DNA from: Dichetophora obliterata
Lineage: Eukaryota; Arthropoda; Insecta; Diptera; Sciomyzidae
NCBI GenBank assembly: GCA_963920525.1
Contig: OY986436.1
Coordinates: forward strand, 14,831,467-14,895,466
DNA: 64,000 nt
Direction: 5' to 3'
The notes beneath the pieces are model-generated. The model did no database searches, was not told the DNA's origin, and worked only from the letters and a program-made list of their open reading frames with translations. The translations under genes and the position numbers were made by a program. Positions 22,743 to 33,988 of this stretch are shown here, one piece after another. How positions within the stretch are numbered: position 1 is the stretch's first letter; the number at the start of each line of letters is the position of its first letter.

Positions 22743-24776
22743 ATGCTCACACTAAGCAACCTCATCGTCTTCATCTACTGGCTCTGCTGTTGTTGTTGCT
22801 GTGTATTTCCCCCAGTTACGGAGTCCAAACATGTCAGTGTCAATCACATTGTTGCCACCAACATACAGAATTTTATGGATACCACTGCTCGACCCTGTGA
22901 GAACTTCTATCAATATGCCTGCGGCAACTGGGCGCAACATCAGGCCATCGACGGTCAACTGGACGTTGGAGATACACTCGGTCTGCTCGACTATGAGTTG
23001 AACAAGAAACTGGAGCATCTACTCAAGAAACTAGGCAACGAAAGTGAAACCAAGGAGCAGCCCAATAGCGTCTACCGCAAGGTGCGCACCTACTTTAAAT
23101 CCTGCAAAAAAGTCAAGCCATACAATCTCAAGAAGTATCTGCAGCTGGTGCATCCGGGTTTTGAGTCTAATTGGGCTATATTGCAGCGCATGAACACTCA
23201 TGGGGGACGTCACTGGAATGCTACTAAATTCGACTGGCTGGAGACGGTGGCCAAGTTAAGGTTGTATGGTCTAAACGGCGTGCTACTCAAAGAAGAGGTC
23301 TTACCGCGCTGGGATGAATCGTCTGCCAATAGTATCTATCTGGACAAGCCCAACTTAGCGGAAACCCAGCCCATGAGTGAAGGCGCTATGATCGAACTAA
23401 TGCTGGATATTGGTCAGACGAAACGCGAGGCAAATCGCATTGCACGTGAAGTTACAATATTCGAAGAACGTCTTCATCGTCTGCAGGAGCTGGAGGACGA
23501 GGAGGGCCCCAAGGAAATGCAACTCGGCTATTTGCAGCAGTATATGGAGCAGATAGACTGGCTTAGCTACCTCAGACAACTCAAGGGTCCCGGAACAGAG
23601 CTGGACACAACTGTCATCATTCAAAATGTGCCCTACATGCGGGAGCTGGTAAAGTTGTTGCAGCGCACACCACGCGAGACCCTTTGTCACTATATCATGT
23701 TAAAGTTCCTGCAATTCCTCAAGCAACAAGGTCCCGCCGAGATCTCGAAAGTAGAGTGCATCGCTAGCTTACGCCGCATCATGCCGCTAGCTATGAGTCA
23801 CATTATAGGCGAGCACTACTACAAAGAAGCCACCCAAAATGATCTCCAGGTACAGCAAATATTTCAACAGCTGCAAAGCAAATTCTACGAGATTGTCAGT
23901 GATAATCGTCTGCAGCTAGAGCGTCCCATAGTGGATTCCTTGCTAGGAAAAATTGAAAGCATGCAGCTGCAAGTGGGCAATGCACCTCGAAATGCCTCGC
24001 CCTTATACTATGATGAGTACTACGAGCACGTTGAGCTCGATCCCAATAACTTCTATGTCAATCAGTTGAGTCTGTTGCGTCTGGCTGTGGAAAAGTCGCA
24101 CGAGCGTTTGAATCCAACAATGTTTGACGACTCTTCGGACGTGAATTCTTCGGACACCTACATTCTACACGACTGGCTGGGCAGCTCTTCGTCGCCGTTC
24201 TACGTGAAGCCACGTAATATAATTATTGTTCCTTATGGTTTTCTCCACATGCCCGTCTTTCATCGTCAACTCAGTAATATTTTTAAGTATTCCGTACTCG
24301 GTTTTGTACTCGCTCACGAGCTAATGCATGGTTTCGATTCATCGGGCATTGATTACGACAGCTTAGGCAACATCATGGGTCCCAGCGAGGAGATTGCCGC
24401 CAATCAGCGTTTTATGCATGGCCTGCGTTGCATGCAGAATGAACTTGCCACCGGCTCACGCAGTTTAAATGAGAAACTTGCCGATTATGAGGGCATCCGC
24501 TTGGCCTACGAGACCTTTTTTAATGGTGTCACACAGGAAAACGTTAGATCAGCGCTTTTGCCGCAGTTCAGTAGTAAACAGCTGTTTTTCATCAGTTTTG
24601 CCCAATTTTTTTGTGGCAAGCAACATTCAAAGATCAGGCATTCCACTTTTATGGAGCACGCTTTGGATGAATTGCGTGTGTTGCAGACTTTGGCTAATTT
24701 TGAAGAGTTCTCGCGGGAGTTCAGTTGTGAAAAGCGCGCCAAAATGCAGTCCAGAAATCGATGTCGTTTGTGGTAA
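22743..24776 (+). CDS. Neprilysin-like (M13) zinc endopeptidase, secreted, intronless
   Basis: A 677-codon uninterrupted frame encodes an M13 metallopeptidase, a family that cleaves small peptides outside the cell. Residues 1-28 are hydrophobic with six consecutive cysteines and look like a signal peptide or short anchor. Residues 50-63 (RPCENFYQYACGNW) are the M13 N-terminal signature. The zinc site is H525-E-L-M-H529, with the third ligand E577 in the E-x-x-A-D motif (577-581). H639 and R645 match the conserved His/Arg pair of neprilysin, and the protein ends CRLW as the family does. The Asn-Ala-Tyr-Tyr substrate-binding motif is replaced by S-P-F-Y (484-487). The length is somewhat short (neprilysin is about 750), partly because there is no cytoplasmic tail. 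The first ATG follows directly after an in-frame non-coding stretch. It resembles the large intronless Nepl group of Drosophila. The paralogue lies convergently at 34576-36621. Confidence 0.95.
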   Translation: MLTLSNLIVFIYWLCCCCCCVFPPVTESKHVSVNHIVATNIQNFMDTTARPCENFYQYACGNWAQHQAIDGQLDVGDTLGLLDYELNKKLEHLLKKLGNESETKEQPNSVYRKVRTYFKSCKKVKPYNLKKYLQLVHPGFESNWAILQRMNTHGGRHWNATKFDWLETVAKLRLYGLNGVLLKEEVLPRWDESSANSIYLDKPNLAETQPMSEGAMIELMLDIGQTKREANRIAREVTIFEERLHRLQELEDEEGPKEMQLGYLQQYMEQIDWLSYLRQLKGPGTELDTTVIIQNVPYMRELVKLLQRTPRETLCHYIMLKFLQFLKQQGPAEISKVECIASLRRIMPLAMSHIIGEHYYKEATQNDLQVQQIFQQLQSKFYEIVSDNRLQLERPIVDSLLGKIESMQLQVGNAPRNASPLYYDEYYEHVELDPNNFYVNQLSLLRLAVEKSHERLNPTMFDDSSDVNSSDTYILHDWLGSSSSPFYVKPRNIIIVPYGFLHMPVFHRQLSNIFKYSVLGFVLAHELMHGFDSSGIDYDSLGNIMGPSEEIAANQRFMHGLRCMQNELATGSRSLNEKLADYEGIRLAYETFFNGVTQENVRSALLPQFSSKQLFFISFAQFFCGKQHSKIRHSTFMEHALDELRVLQTLANFEEFSREFSCEKRAKMQSRNRCRLW

Positions 24777-25029
24777 TGGTTCGAGACTTGAGTGGTAGTT
24801 GTAATATATACATGAAAAGATCTATATGTTCAAATATAATTTTCATAAAACTAAGGTGTTTTTGCTTTATTCAGAAAGTGATATATCGTCACCTGCATGC
24901 CAAAACCATGAATTTGCTTTTTTATAGTTTTTGGGAAAACGAGTTTAAAGGTTTGAATGCTTCTGAAAATTAGGGAAGTAACATTTTTTTAAAACTTTCA
25001 TTTACCGAATGGTAAGTATTAAGTAACTT
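24777..25029. other. 3' flank of the first peptidase gene
   Basis: Probable 3' UTR. No canonical AATAAA was seen close to the stop; AT-rich variants occur at about 24,830-24,850. Confidence 0.3.
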
Positions 25030-25730
25030 AACAATAGTTTAAAATTGGCTGGCCTACCTCTCTCCAAACGGATTTTAGAACACATTCATTGTTTTGGCAT
25101 GCACAAACATTCCAATTTTAAAATTTTCAGTCTTACAAAGAATCGAGTAACGCAGTATGAATGTTGAAGATCTGTTATGCATGCCCAAAAATTTCAATTT
25201 ATAAAGCATTCATGCTTCAATTAATCGAGTAATGTGTAAGATATGTAAGATATATTATTTTTTTTAATTTTGGTTTGCAGATATGTGGGCATTAAGTCCC
25301 TCGATTTATGATTTAAATTTGCTTGGCCTACTTCAGTCCTGAAAGGTTCTAAAACACATTCATTGTTTTGGCATGCCCAAAAATATCAATTTATAAAGCA
25401 TTCATGCTTCAAGGAATCGAGTAATGTATGAATGTGTAGGATCTGTTATTTCCTGATACTTTGGTTTGCAGATATGTGGACATTAGGTCTCTCGATTTAT
25501 GATTTAAATTTGGTTGGCCTACTTCACTCTTAACGGATTTTAGAACACATTCATTGTTTTGGCATGCACAAAAATTCCAATTTATAAAACATTCATGCTT
25601 CAAGGAATCGAGTAATGTGTAAGATATGTTAGATATGTTATTTGTATACTTTGGTTTGCAGATATGTGGGCTTTAGGTTCCTCAATTTATGATTTAAATT
25701 TAGTTGGCATACCTCACTCCTAACGGTTTT
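25030..25730. repeat. Tandem repeat, period about 190 bp
   Basis: Three to four diverged units. The phrase TTGGTTTGCAGATATGTGG recurs at about 25,270, 25,461 and 25,651 (spacing 190-191), and ACACATTCATTGTTTTGGCA at 25,080, 25,354 and 25,545. The first unit is longer or rearranged. Each unit also has AATCGAGTAATG and a TGCATGCC motif. Non-coding. Confidence 0.85.
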
Positions 25731-26127
25731 TTGTCATGATAAAATGAATTAAAAAATCAAATTTATTGATTTGGAACTGTATTATTGCTGCAGATCTGAT
25801 CCACATTCCTATTCCATTGTTGATATAATATTCCTTACACAAAACTGCATCAGAAACAGCAATAAACCCAAATGGACTTTTTTCACATTCTTAGTTTTGG
25901 CATGCAGGGGACGATATGATAATGGAATTTGAAAAAAAAAACTTTCGTTTAGAGGTTAATTCTGCTTGCAACAATTTGAATGCACTCACATTAGTTTCTT
26001 TTTTCATTTTTACAATAGTGTCTTTACTTATTTTTGAACTACTAACTTCATAAAACTTAAAACTGTGTAAAATTTTTAATTAAATAATTCTTAAATGAAG
26101 CTTATGAAAGTAGACTTTAAGAAAAAA
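25731..26127. other. No gene seen
   Basis: AT-rich spacer between the tandem array and the foldback element. Confidence 0.4.
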
Positions 26128-27638
26128 CTATATCGCCCATTTCAGATTTAGGTGACTTATCAGTCACACTGACCATCTCCGATTTTTTTTTTTTTTTTTA
26201 AATGATCAAAGAACCAAGGCATGCGCCTTATACAAACAAGGTTTGGTCTTTGACCTGAAAGGAAAGGATAGATTATTTAGAGGAATTGATTGGAACCATA
26301 CGTGAATTATTGATTAAGCAAAACAACCGTGAAAGACAATTTGAATTGCTTTTAACCGAGGCTAGTGTTATGCCTTAACCTCGGCAAGCATTTCCAGCTC
26401 TTAGTTGTTCCTGTCCATTAATGTCATATTTTGAAAAGAAAGTGAAAAGAACCATGCCCGAGCCCGGATTCGAACCAGGGACCTTTGGGTTGAGAGTCTA
26501 GCGCACTCTCCACTAAACTACAAAGGCCGACAAAATTTGGTTCAAATTTTGTTCCTAGATTGGTTTATTGCTTAGAAACCTAAATCCGATGTTTTAAATT
26601 TTTAGAACCATTTTTCAAGATCAAAATTAGGTGTGTTTTGAAACGACGTAGCTCAGTCAATTTAAATCCGATTTTCGTAAATAAGATACCATTGAACAGG
26701 TTATTTTGTCTTTTTTAAGGAAAAAATATATATAAAAATAAATATATAAAAAATATATAAAAATTGCAGTAAGTTGGCCCATTCTTCGTTTTGACGCTAT
26801 AATTTTTTTTAGTTTATTAATTTTGGTTTTTTGTACGTTTTAATACCTTTCCAACGATATAAAATTATTCAGAATTCAATGATTCAGAAGTTATAGCGTA
26901 AAACGTGCAGTGTGAAACAATTTTCAATACAAATTCAACTAGCTATCAAAGCTTTACAGCATACATTCTCAGCAAGTAGTCTATTTCGCTCGCTTTTCCT
27001 GACATACAATTTGTTTTCTATTGCAAACTTGTGTTTTCCAAAAACTAAAACACGTACACACAAAAACACAAGCTGCTGTAAGCAATCGCCTAATTTTGAA
27101 CAAATTCAACTTTTTTTCAAATTCAACACAAGGAAAAAAAATGTATGCTATGAAGCTTTGATAGCTAGTTGAATTTGTATTGAAAATTGTTTAACACTGC
27201 ACGTTATACGCCATAACTTCTGAACCCTTCAAGAGCACACCTTAATTTTATAGCGTTGGAAAGGTATTGAAACTTACAAAAAACCAAAATTAAAAAATTG
27301 AAAAAAATTATAGCGTCTGTTGTTGGCATGGCATTAAACTTTAAAACGAAAAATGGGCCAATTTACTGCAATTTTTCTAAAAAATTTATATTTTTTCCTT
27401 AAAATAGACAAAATAACCTTTCCAATGATACCTTATTTACGCAAATCGGATTTAAATTGACTGAGCTACGTTGTCTTAAAATAGGCCCTATTTTGGCATT
27501 CGAATGGCTGTGGCTCCGCAAAAAAATTTTTTTTTAAACTTTAAACTCAGGAATTGGTTTTATTAACAAAAAACCAACCTAAAAACAAATTTTGAGCCAA
27601 ATCAGAGATGGTCAGTGCAACTGAAATGGGCGATATAT
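26128..27638. mobile_element. Palindromic foldback element (family FB-1) split by a SINE
   Basis: The terminal CTATATCGCCCATTTCAG at about 26,128 pairs with CTGAAATGGGCGATATA at about 27,621. The long arms run inward, for example TTCAACTAGCTATCAAAGCT at about 26,934 against the reverse of AGCTTTGATAGCTAGTTGAA at about 27,153. Most of the element is therefore one hairpin with a short loop of about 200 bp. SINE copy 3 interrupts the left arm. Pieces of the same family occur near 21,180-21,990, 45,780-46,210 and 53,560-53,660. Non-coding. Confidence 0.8.
26183..26528 (-). mobile_element. SINE family I, copy 3 (tRNA-derived)
   Basis: Minus-strand copy: A-box-like TAGTTTAGTGG, B box GGTTCGAATCC, then the shared body, with its A tail appearing as the T run at 26,183-26,199. 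It is inserted in the left arm of the FB-1 element. The intact right arm (CCAAATCAGAGATGG near 27,597) shows what the empty site looked like. Confidence 0.85.
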
Positions 27639-28899
27639 TAAAATTATGTAAAAATCAGATTTAATATTAATTAGCAATGTTTTGACCACAAAAAAAAAAA
27701 ATTTATTTTACCTTGCTTATGTTGTTGATGGAAAAGTTGTCAGTATTCATTGAACTAAACTCGAAATGCTAGAAATTCATAAAATGACAGATTTAATTGG
27801 CCGTTAAATAATAACAAAAATTATAACGAAAAATGAGGCAAAAAACATACAACTTTTAAAATAAAAAAAAAAAACACACACACACTTTCAGAACTCACTC
27901 TAACTTCTGCACATCAAAATAAAATGCATAAGCTGCCTTACTCCTAATAGGACCTTTCGGTAATCATTTTTTAAGTAAAGCCTGGAAATTATATAATTTT
28001 TTAAATAAAGTCTTTAAGAGCATAAAAAATTAAAAGTCTTAAAAAAACAGCATTATTTAATGTTACTTTTCATGATAAGAAAGTATTTCATTTTAAGAAT
28101 TATTTATAATTTCTTTTTTATGCTCATACTGAATTACTCTTGCTTTATAGAGTTGTTTTTTAACGTTAATAAGAATCGGACGTCGCAAATTTTTATTTGA
28201 AAAAGTTAATCTTGGCCGCCTTTTGAGACTTTTTTGCTTATATTCATTTTCAAATTACCGCATATAATTTCCAAATTTTGTCTTCGTAAGTAAATAATTT
28301 TGGAAGCGAAGAACAGTTAAGATAAAAAAAATTTTAAAATCGGCCAACGCATTTCAGAGATTTGCTTAGTCAAACATTATTTAAACAAGCTGTCCAAGAA
28401 AGCTTCGCTCGTTCGCTCCAGTACAATAAAATCACAATCTTTGGATTCATTTGACTAGAAAAAATAAAATTAATTAAGTTAAAAACAATTTTAAGAACAC
28501 ACAAAAAAATATAATTCCGTACAAAATTAAAAAATTAAAAAATCGATTTTTACTGACCAAAAGTTGTGAACAGTAGTATTATTTTTGAAAAATTATTTAA
28601 CCAGCCTTATATTATTAAGTGTGCTGTTCTCTAACTTGTTCCTCAATTTTTTTTAAGTAAAAGCAATGTAATTTTGAGTTTGAAAAATTTCTTTCTGCTG
28701 CTGTAGAACTATGGGGCAATGATGCGAAAAATGGCGGCCAGTTCTGACGATCGAACAAAAGAACTAAATTTGAAAGCATTGAACAACATGATATTTGTTA
28801 CAAAATGTTCATTATTTGAACAGGGTGAACCAAATGTTATGTTTTCAATTTTTATTTAATTTCAAAGAGTTATATTTGCAAAAAAATGTATATCTATAA
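27639..28899. other. No gene seen
   Basis: AT-rich with homopolymer runs. No supportable feature. Confidence 0.4.
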
Positions 28900-29415
28900 A
28901 ATTTAAAAAATTTACCAAAAAAGATTTCCATAATCTATAAAACAAGCTAATAAGAGAAAATTTTACAAAAGTTCGGAGCACAAACAACGTAAGTCCACTA
29001 TTACTTCAGATAGCGAATTTCTTAAGGAAATCGCGAAAGGATGAATTTTTTTCTTTTTTTAATGCTTATGCAAAACAAAAATTAGGAAAATAAAAAAATT
29101 ATGAAAACGATATCCATAACCTAAGACAAGCTAAAAAGTCTAAATTTTACAAATGTTCGGAGCACAAACTACGTAAGTCCAAAATTGCTACAGATAGCGA
29201 ATTTCTTAAGGAAATTGCCAAAGGATGAATTTTTTGGATGAAAATAAAAAAATTATGAGAAAAGCTTTCCATAATCTTAAACAATATAAAAAAAGAAATC
29301 GCCAAAAAATTTAATTTTTTTAATTTTTTATAAGCAAAACAAAAATTTGGAAAATAAAAAAAATTAGGAAAAAAGCGTTCTATAATCTAAAACAAGCTAA
29401 AAAGAGAACATTTTT
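28900..29415. repeat. Degenerate tandem repeat related to the giant palindrome units
   Basis: About three units, spaced roughly 184, 155 and 113 bp, share CATAATCTAnAACAAGCTAA and TTCGGAGCACAAACnACGTA, followed by GTCCA and GATAGCGAATTTCTTAAGG. The phrase resembles TTCAGAGCACAAGTGGCGTA at the ends of the palindrome at 60196-62900, so the two are probably related. Confidence 0.6.
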
Positions 29416-30646
29416 AAGATGAGAAGCCTTAATATTTTTTTTGTTGGAAAACTGAAAAAAACAAACTAAATTTTTAGGCCACTTTTTAACTTTGGAAGCC
29501 TTTAACCCCTAAACAAGTTTCGAGCGGGCTGAAATTTTTCAGATTTGCTTTAGGAGGTCAAAATCCATATAATTCGCAAAAATTAAAAATTTGAGTTTGT
29601 CACTATTCTTGAAACGTATGGCAGATATTTTTCACCGGATCTCACACCGCATTGACACCAATCTACTTATTTCTTTTTCCAACATGAATCAGTTCTATCA
29701 GCTTGCAAGTTCCTACAATCGAGTATGGAAACATACCTATTATCTGAATGAATTAAAAATGTAATTTTTTTTTAATTCAAAACGTACGAATTAATAAATA
29801 AAGAGTTTCATGTATATTAGATTTGTTTTAGGTTTCATATATTTTCTTAACATATTCCAGAACCTCCTTACAAGGCTTGATTCTGAATCCAGGTATAATA
29901 TACGCACATGACGCGTAAAAAAGTTCAGAAAAATATCAAACTAGGTGGTCGCCGTTAAATAATGTGAATATTAAGAAGTATAAAATGGTTGCTTCAAATC
30001 GAGTTTCCTATTTACGATTATGTTACAAAAAACTTTTGACTATAACAAATTCTAATATAAGATCGTTTGCTTAATATGATATAAGATTTTTTTAAAAAAT
30101 TAGTCTTGATCCAAAATTGGCCTACTGTACTAAATTTTCTAATTTTTTTTTCGCTTTTGAATTAGAAGCTTTGCTCTCGCCTAGATCGCTGCAACTTTCT
30201 TAAATTTAAATGCCACAAGATTGTTTGTCATCTTATTAAGTTTAGGAATAAATAAAAAAAAATTCAAATTAGATCATCCTTATGATAGCAAAACGAGCCG
30301 ACTTTTTGCAAAACATTAATTTTTTTATAAAATTTATTTACTTTTTATGTTTGACTTTAAAACATAAATTTTGTTATCGACAAAGTTTATATCTGTTTTT
30401 GAATTAAATGCCCTTGATATCTGTAGCTACGAAGAATGATCTTCGACGTCAATTTCTCGTAAGAATAACTTTGTAATTTCTTTCATTACATTCGTAGTAT
30501 TTACTTGAAAATTTATTCGTAGGTTGACCGTACTCATTATTCGTAGAAGGTAGGAAGTTTTAGTTGAATTTAAGAAATTTACAACTGAAATTGTTCAGAC
30601 TGGTTTGTCGAACAATTACCGAATATAAGGAAATGTGTGATTGCAA
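29416..30646. other. No gene seen
   Basis: AT-rich. No repeat ends or exons I can support. Confidence 0.35.
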
Positions 30647-30716
30647 GGTGGCCGTAGCCTACTGTATGAGTACGTGGCCCATAAGCTAAAGAACCGCGGT
30701 TCAAACCCCAGCTGAA
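30647..30716 (+). mobile_element. SINE family II head fragment (tRNA-derived)
   Basis: Matches the head of the SINE at 40390-40668: GGTGGCCGTAGCCTA, then AGCTAAAGAACCGCGG and TTCAAACCCCAGCTGAAC. The A box TAGCCTACTG is mutated. The shared sequence ends soon after the B box. Confidence 0.6.
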
Positions 30717-30940
30717 CAAAAGGTATTTTTTTCGTAACTAGGTATGAGGATCATTCGTAAATGTATTCGTACAATATACATTTCTTTCGAATAATATTCG
30801 TAGAAAAAATTTTTTAATTTAAGAATACGTATTGAAAAATGTTTGTGAAACAAGGGTAAATGATATGGTATCATAACTTATTAGGGGAAAAGTTCCCCAT
30901 TTCTTCCCCCGCGGACTCACATGCAAACTGCAAGTTTTGG

Positions 30941-31215
30941 TAAATATATCGACCTATTTGCGCGAACTTATCGTGTGTGCCAAAAACATATTTTACAGGA
31001 TAGTTTTTTTCTAGTTTTCTAGCAAAAGCAAATTTCAAATGTCAAAACCAAATTTTACATGCTCTTAGAGAATTAACTAATTTTCTTTTGGGATTACAGC
31101 TACAATATTTTATTAGGTGATGCATTGGGGAGTGTAGAACAAATTTGCATCAAGAAGTCAGTTTCGAAAAAATATCACATGCGATAGTTACGTGCAAACA
31201 GGTCGATATGATTTT
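30941..31215. repeat. Short inverted repeat
   Basis: ATATCGACCTATTTGCGCG at about 30,945 pairs with CGTGCAAACAGGTCGATAT at about 31,190, with further weak matches outward. Possibly a small foldback element. Non-coding. Confidence 0.45.
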
Positions 31216-32888
31216 AAAACTACCACCTCCCAAAAATATTTATCCCTAAAGCTTTAGTCAAAAACCCCTAGAATCGCTACAATTATATAGAAAGCCCCCC
31301 AAAACAAAAAAAAAAAAGATCAATTAACATTATTAATTATAGTTATAAATGATAAAGTATTTACGAAAAAATTCGGTTTCTTCGGTTTTTATTCAAAAAA
31401 AGATGAACGCGATTTTAAATTGTTATAAAAATCAAACACTTGAGTTGTCAAACCATACAAAATCACCTTTTCTGTCTCTTTCACTCATACACAAGTTTTA
31501 CAGCAACCTATTTAGACGTCATGTAATGTACGATTCTGATTTTATTTTAAAATTTTTTCATATCGTTATTTAAAACAATTTGTGCAAACTTTTTCTCAAA
31601 CTTGCTTGAAGACTATTGACAGTGGTTTGTTTTTGCAAGAAATGTTTGCAAGACAAGCTTTTCATGATTGTCTCCGAATTTTTTTATTCCACTGCATATA
31701 TGAAAATTGGTAGCATGGTGAGATATAAAAGTTCAACTTCCGTTTTAAATCTTTCTTTTGGACCGAAGAAGCTAAGCGATTGGACTGTACTGCAACTAAT
31801 CGTCAAAAATCATAAAATTCTATTGATTTGTACAAAAATACATTGTTTAAAAGTGTAGCGAATTTCAATAATCAGCTAAAATTACTTCTGGCGAAGACAA
31901 GCGTAGTCCAGAAAACGATATTCAGAAAGAAATAAGGTTTTTCATTTGATCATAGGTCGTACCATAAGTCAAAGTATAAAAGCAAAAAGGTAAAGTCTTG
32001 AAGTTCATCTCTATAACCAAAATTAATACCATGCAAATTTTAGACACGTGGGTGAGCGTGAAGTAAGCTTGCAAGCTTCAAAAACTCCGCTCACCAAGAA
32101 CTTTTTGTACCGCAAACGTATTGGCTCTCTAAGTTTTCTCAACCTGTTCTTCCGACTACTAATTCTCGTTCAATCACCATGGCATCGAAGCGTGAAACAC
32201 ATTTTTTGATCCAGTGGCAGTCTCTCGGCAACGCGAAACCATAAACGTTGAAGCAACGAAACTCTGCTCAGACCCCAAACGTGCCACGCGTGATCTAAAA
32301 AGTCCTCAAAAATGTCTTAATAACTAAAAAAAAAAAACTCAAAAAAAAATAATTTTTGAACTAAGAAAAGTGCCTTAAAATGGACTTGAAAACTTTCACA
32401 AGTTTAAGTGCTAAAAAAAAAACTCTAAAATTGTTTATAACACAAATCTAATTTTCCTTAGCATAATAAAACAACAATATTTTAATCTTTACACTAAATT
32501 AAAAAAAATTTAAAACTAGAAAGCGTAAAATCCACAGTTTTGTTTAAAGAGAAATACATAAAATTACAAAATCTAAATGATTTCGTAAGTGTAGATAAAA
32601 GCATAAAAAAAACATGTTACAACAATAATCTACAAAAGAATATTTGATTACATTTACTTTCTTTTACTTTTTGCAAACTTAAACTAAACAGTTCTAAACA
32701 AGTTGAAAAAAGAAAAGAAAAAAAAAACAATAGTTATCCATAATAAAAGAGAAAGAAATGTGTAATGGCGTGGTGACAAAAAAAAACGGTCCAAAATTGT
32801 GTTGATGGGACTTAGCAGAAGCTACGCTGAGCAAAACAAAAAATAATGTTAAAATATCCCAAAATTATTTAATCTCTTTTCAATCCAG
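31216..32888. other. AT-rich DNA with a GC-richer island and possible promoter
   Basis: Mostly AT-rich. A TATAAAAG string lies at about 31,974, and 32,040-32,320 is notably less AT-rich, with a stretch CCATGGCATCGAAGCG. No frame on either strand is long or convincing. The island might be a non-coding first exon of a plus-strand gene that includes the possible micro-exons downstream; this is inference. Confidence 0.25.
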
Positions 32889-32937
32889 CTCTCAACAAGC
32901 TCCTGGAAGGCCTTTCATCGATCTTGGCAGTATCAAC
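32889..32937 (+). CDS. Candidate micro-exon 1, unknown gene
   Basis: 49 nt flanked by a pyrimidine tract ending in CAG (32,886-32,888) and GTGAGT (32,938). It is markedly less AT-rich than its flanks. In the second frame it reads SQQAPGRPFIDLGSIN. Spliced directly to the 43-nt candidate at 33946, the frame stays open. I do not recognise the protein, and splice-site matches this short can occur by chance. Confidence 0.25.
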
Positions 32938-33945
32938 GTGAGTAAAATTTCTATTGGCTGTTTTTTTATATGCTCTTTTTTCCTCTGTAATGTTAATTAA
33001 CCGAAGTAACGCAAGTCCTCTCACTTAAAAAAAAATCGACTCATTTTAAAACATTTTTTTAAATGACGGGACTATATATATATTTTTTTTTCTGCTCTCA
33101 CGGTCGCGGAAATGATTTAACAGGTATTAAAGTTTAATGAGAGACTGACTGATGGCAATGCTTTTGTTTGCTATGTATAAATTTTCGTCACTCTCCCATT
33201 GTTGATATTCTTTTATAAAGTGTATTTTTTTTTTCTTCTTTAAACTCGATTACAAAATAACTGTTTAAACCAAACAATTTAAGACTTAACATAACTTAAC
33301 TGTTATGTAACTTAAATTAATTTTAATTACACTTTCGATGCGGTACTATTTCATAAATTTTGGATTTTGCTATTATGATAAATATCAATACATATTTTGA
33401 AAATAGTTTTATAGAAAATTTAATGATTATAAGCTTTATTAAAACAAATTATTTAATTTCAATAATGTAAATAGTAGGAAGAAAATTATATAAAATTTTA
33501 TCTGAAATGCTGCAAATTAAATTTTATAATTAAAACTTATAGTAAATACTTAACTTATTATAGGATCTTATCAGCATAACTAAAACTTATATTTTTTTGT
33601 TAATTAAAGATAAAACCTGAATTGAAGATTAAATTAATTTACATCTAATGATGTCTTATTAAATCACTGTTTCCTTGGTAATGTGGTAGGGTAAAAAAAA
33701 AAAAAACAAAGCAAAACATAATGCTTTTGGGATCTTGTAAAACACTATCGCTACAAAAGGTCATGGTTCGGGCGGGTTTTGAAGCGTGAGTCTGCTTACC
33801 ATCTTGCAGTTCATTGGTTTGTGTCGGTTTTTATTTTAATTTGGAGTATTTTGTCTTCTGGAAACCTTGATACGGGTTTTGGTGTCTGATGATGGTTCAA
33901 GTTTAACCGATCTTTATTTTTATTAATTTTATTTTTTGAATTTAG

Positions 33946-33988
33946 GGACTCTGCAATAAATTTATTATGGACGGGCGCTGGAAAGTGG
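33946..33988 (+). CDS. Candidate micro-exon 2, unknown gene
   Basis: 43 nt preceded by a strong T-rich tract ending in TTTAG (33,941-33,945) and followed by a consensus GTAAGT donor (33,989). Joined in phase to the 49-nt candidate it reads GLCNKFIMDGRWKV. The surrounding 33,760-34,080 is also less AT-rich than average. The function is unknown, and a chance match is possible. Confidence 0.25.

Noticed and set aside
25030..25730. CRISPR array
   Set aside because: Repeat period of about 190 bp with diverged units and eukaryotic context; no short identical repeats with unique spacers.
31616..31858. 80-codon plus-strand ORF
   Set aside because: No domain, no codon pattern distinct from surrounding DNA, and no splice or promoter support.
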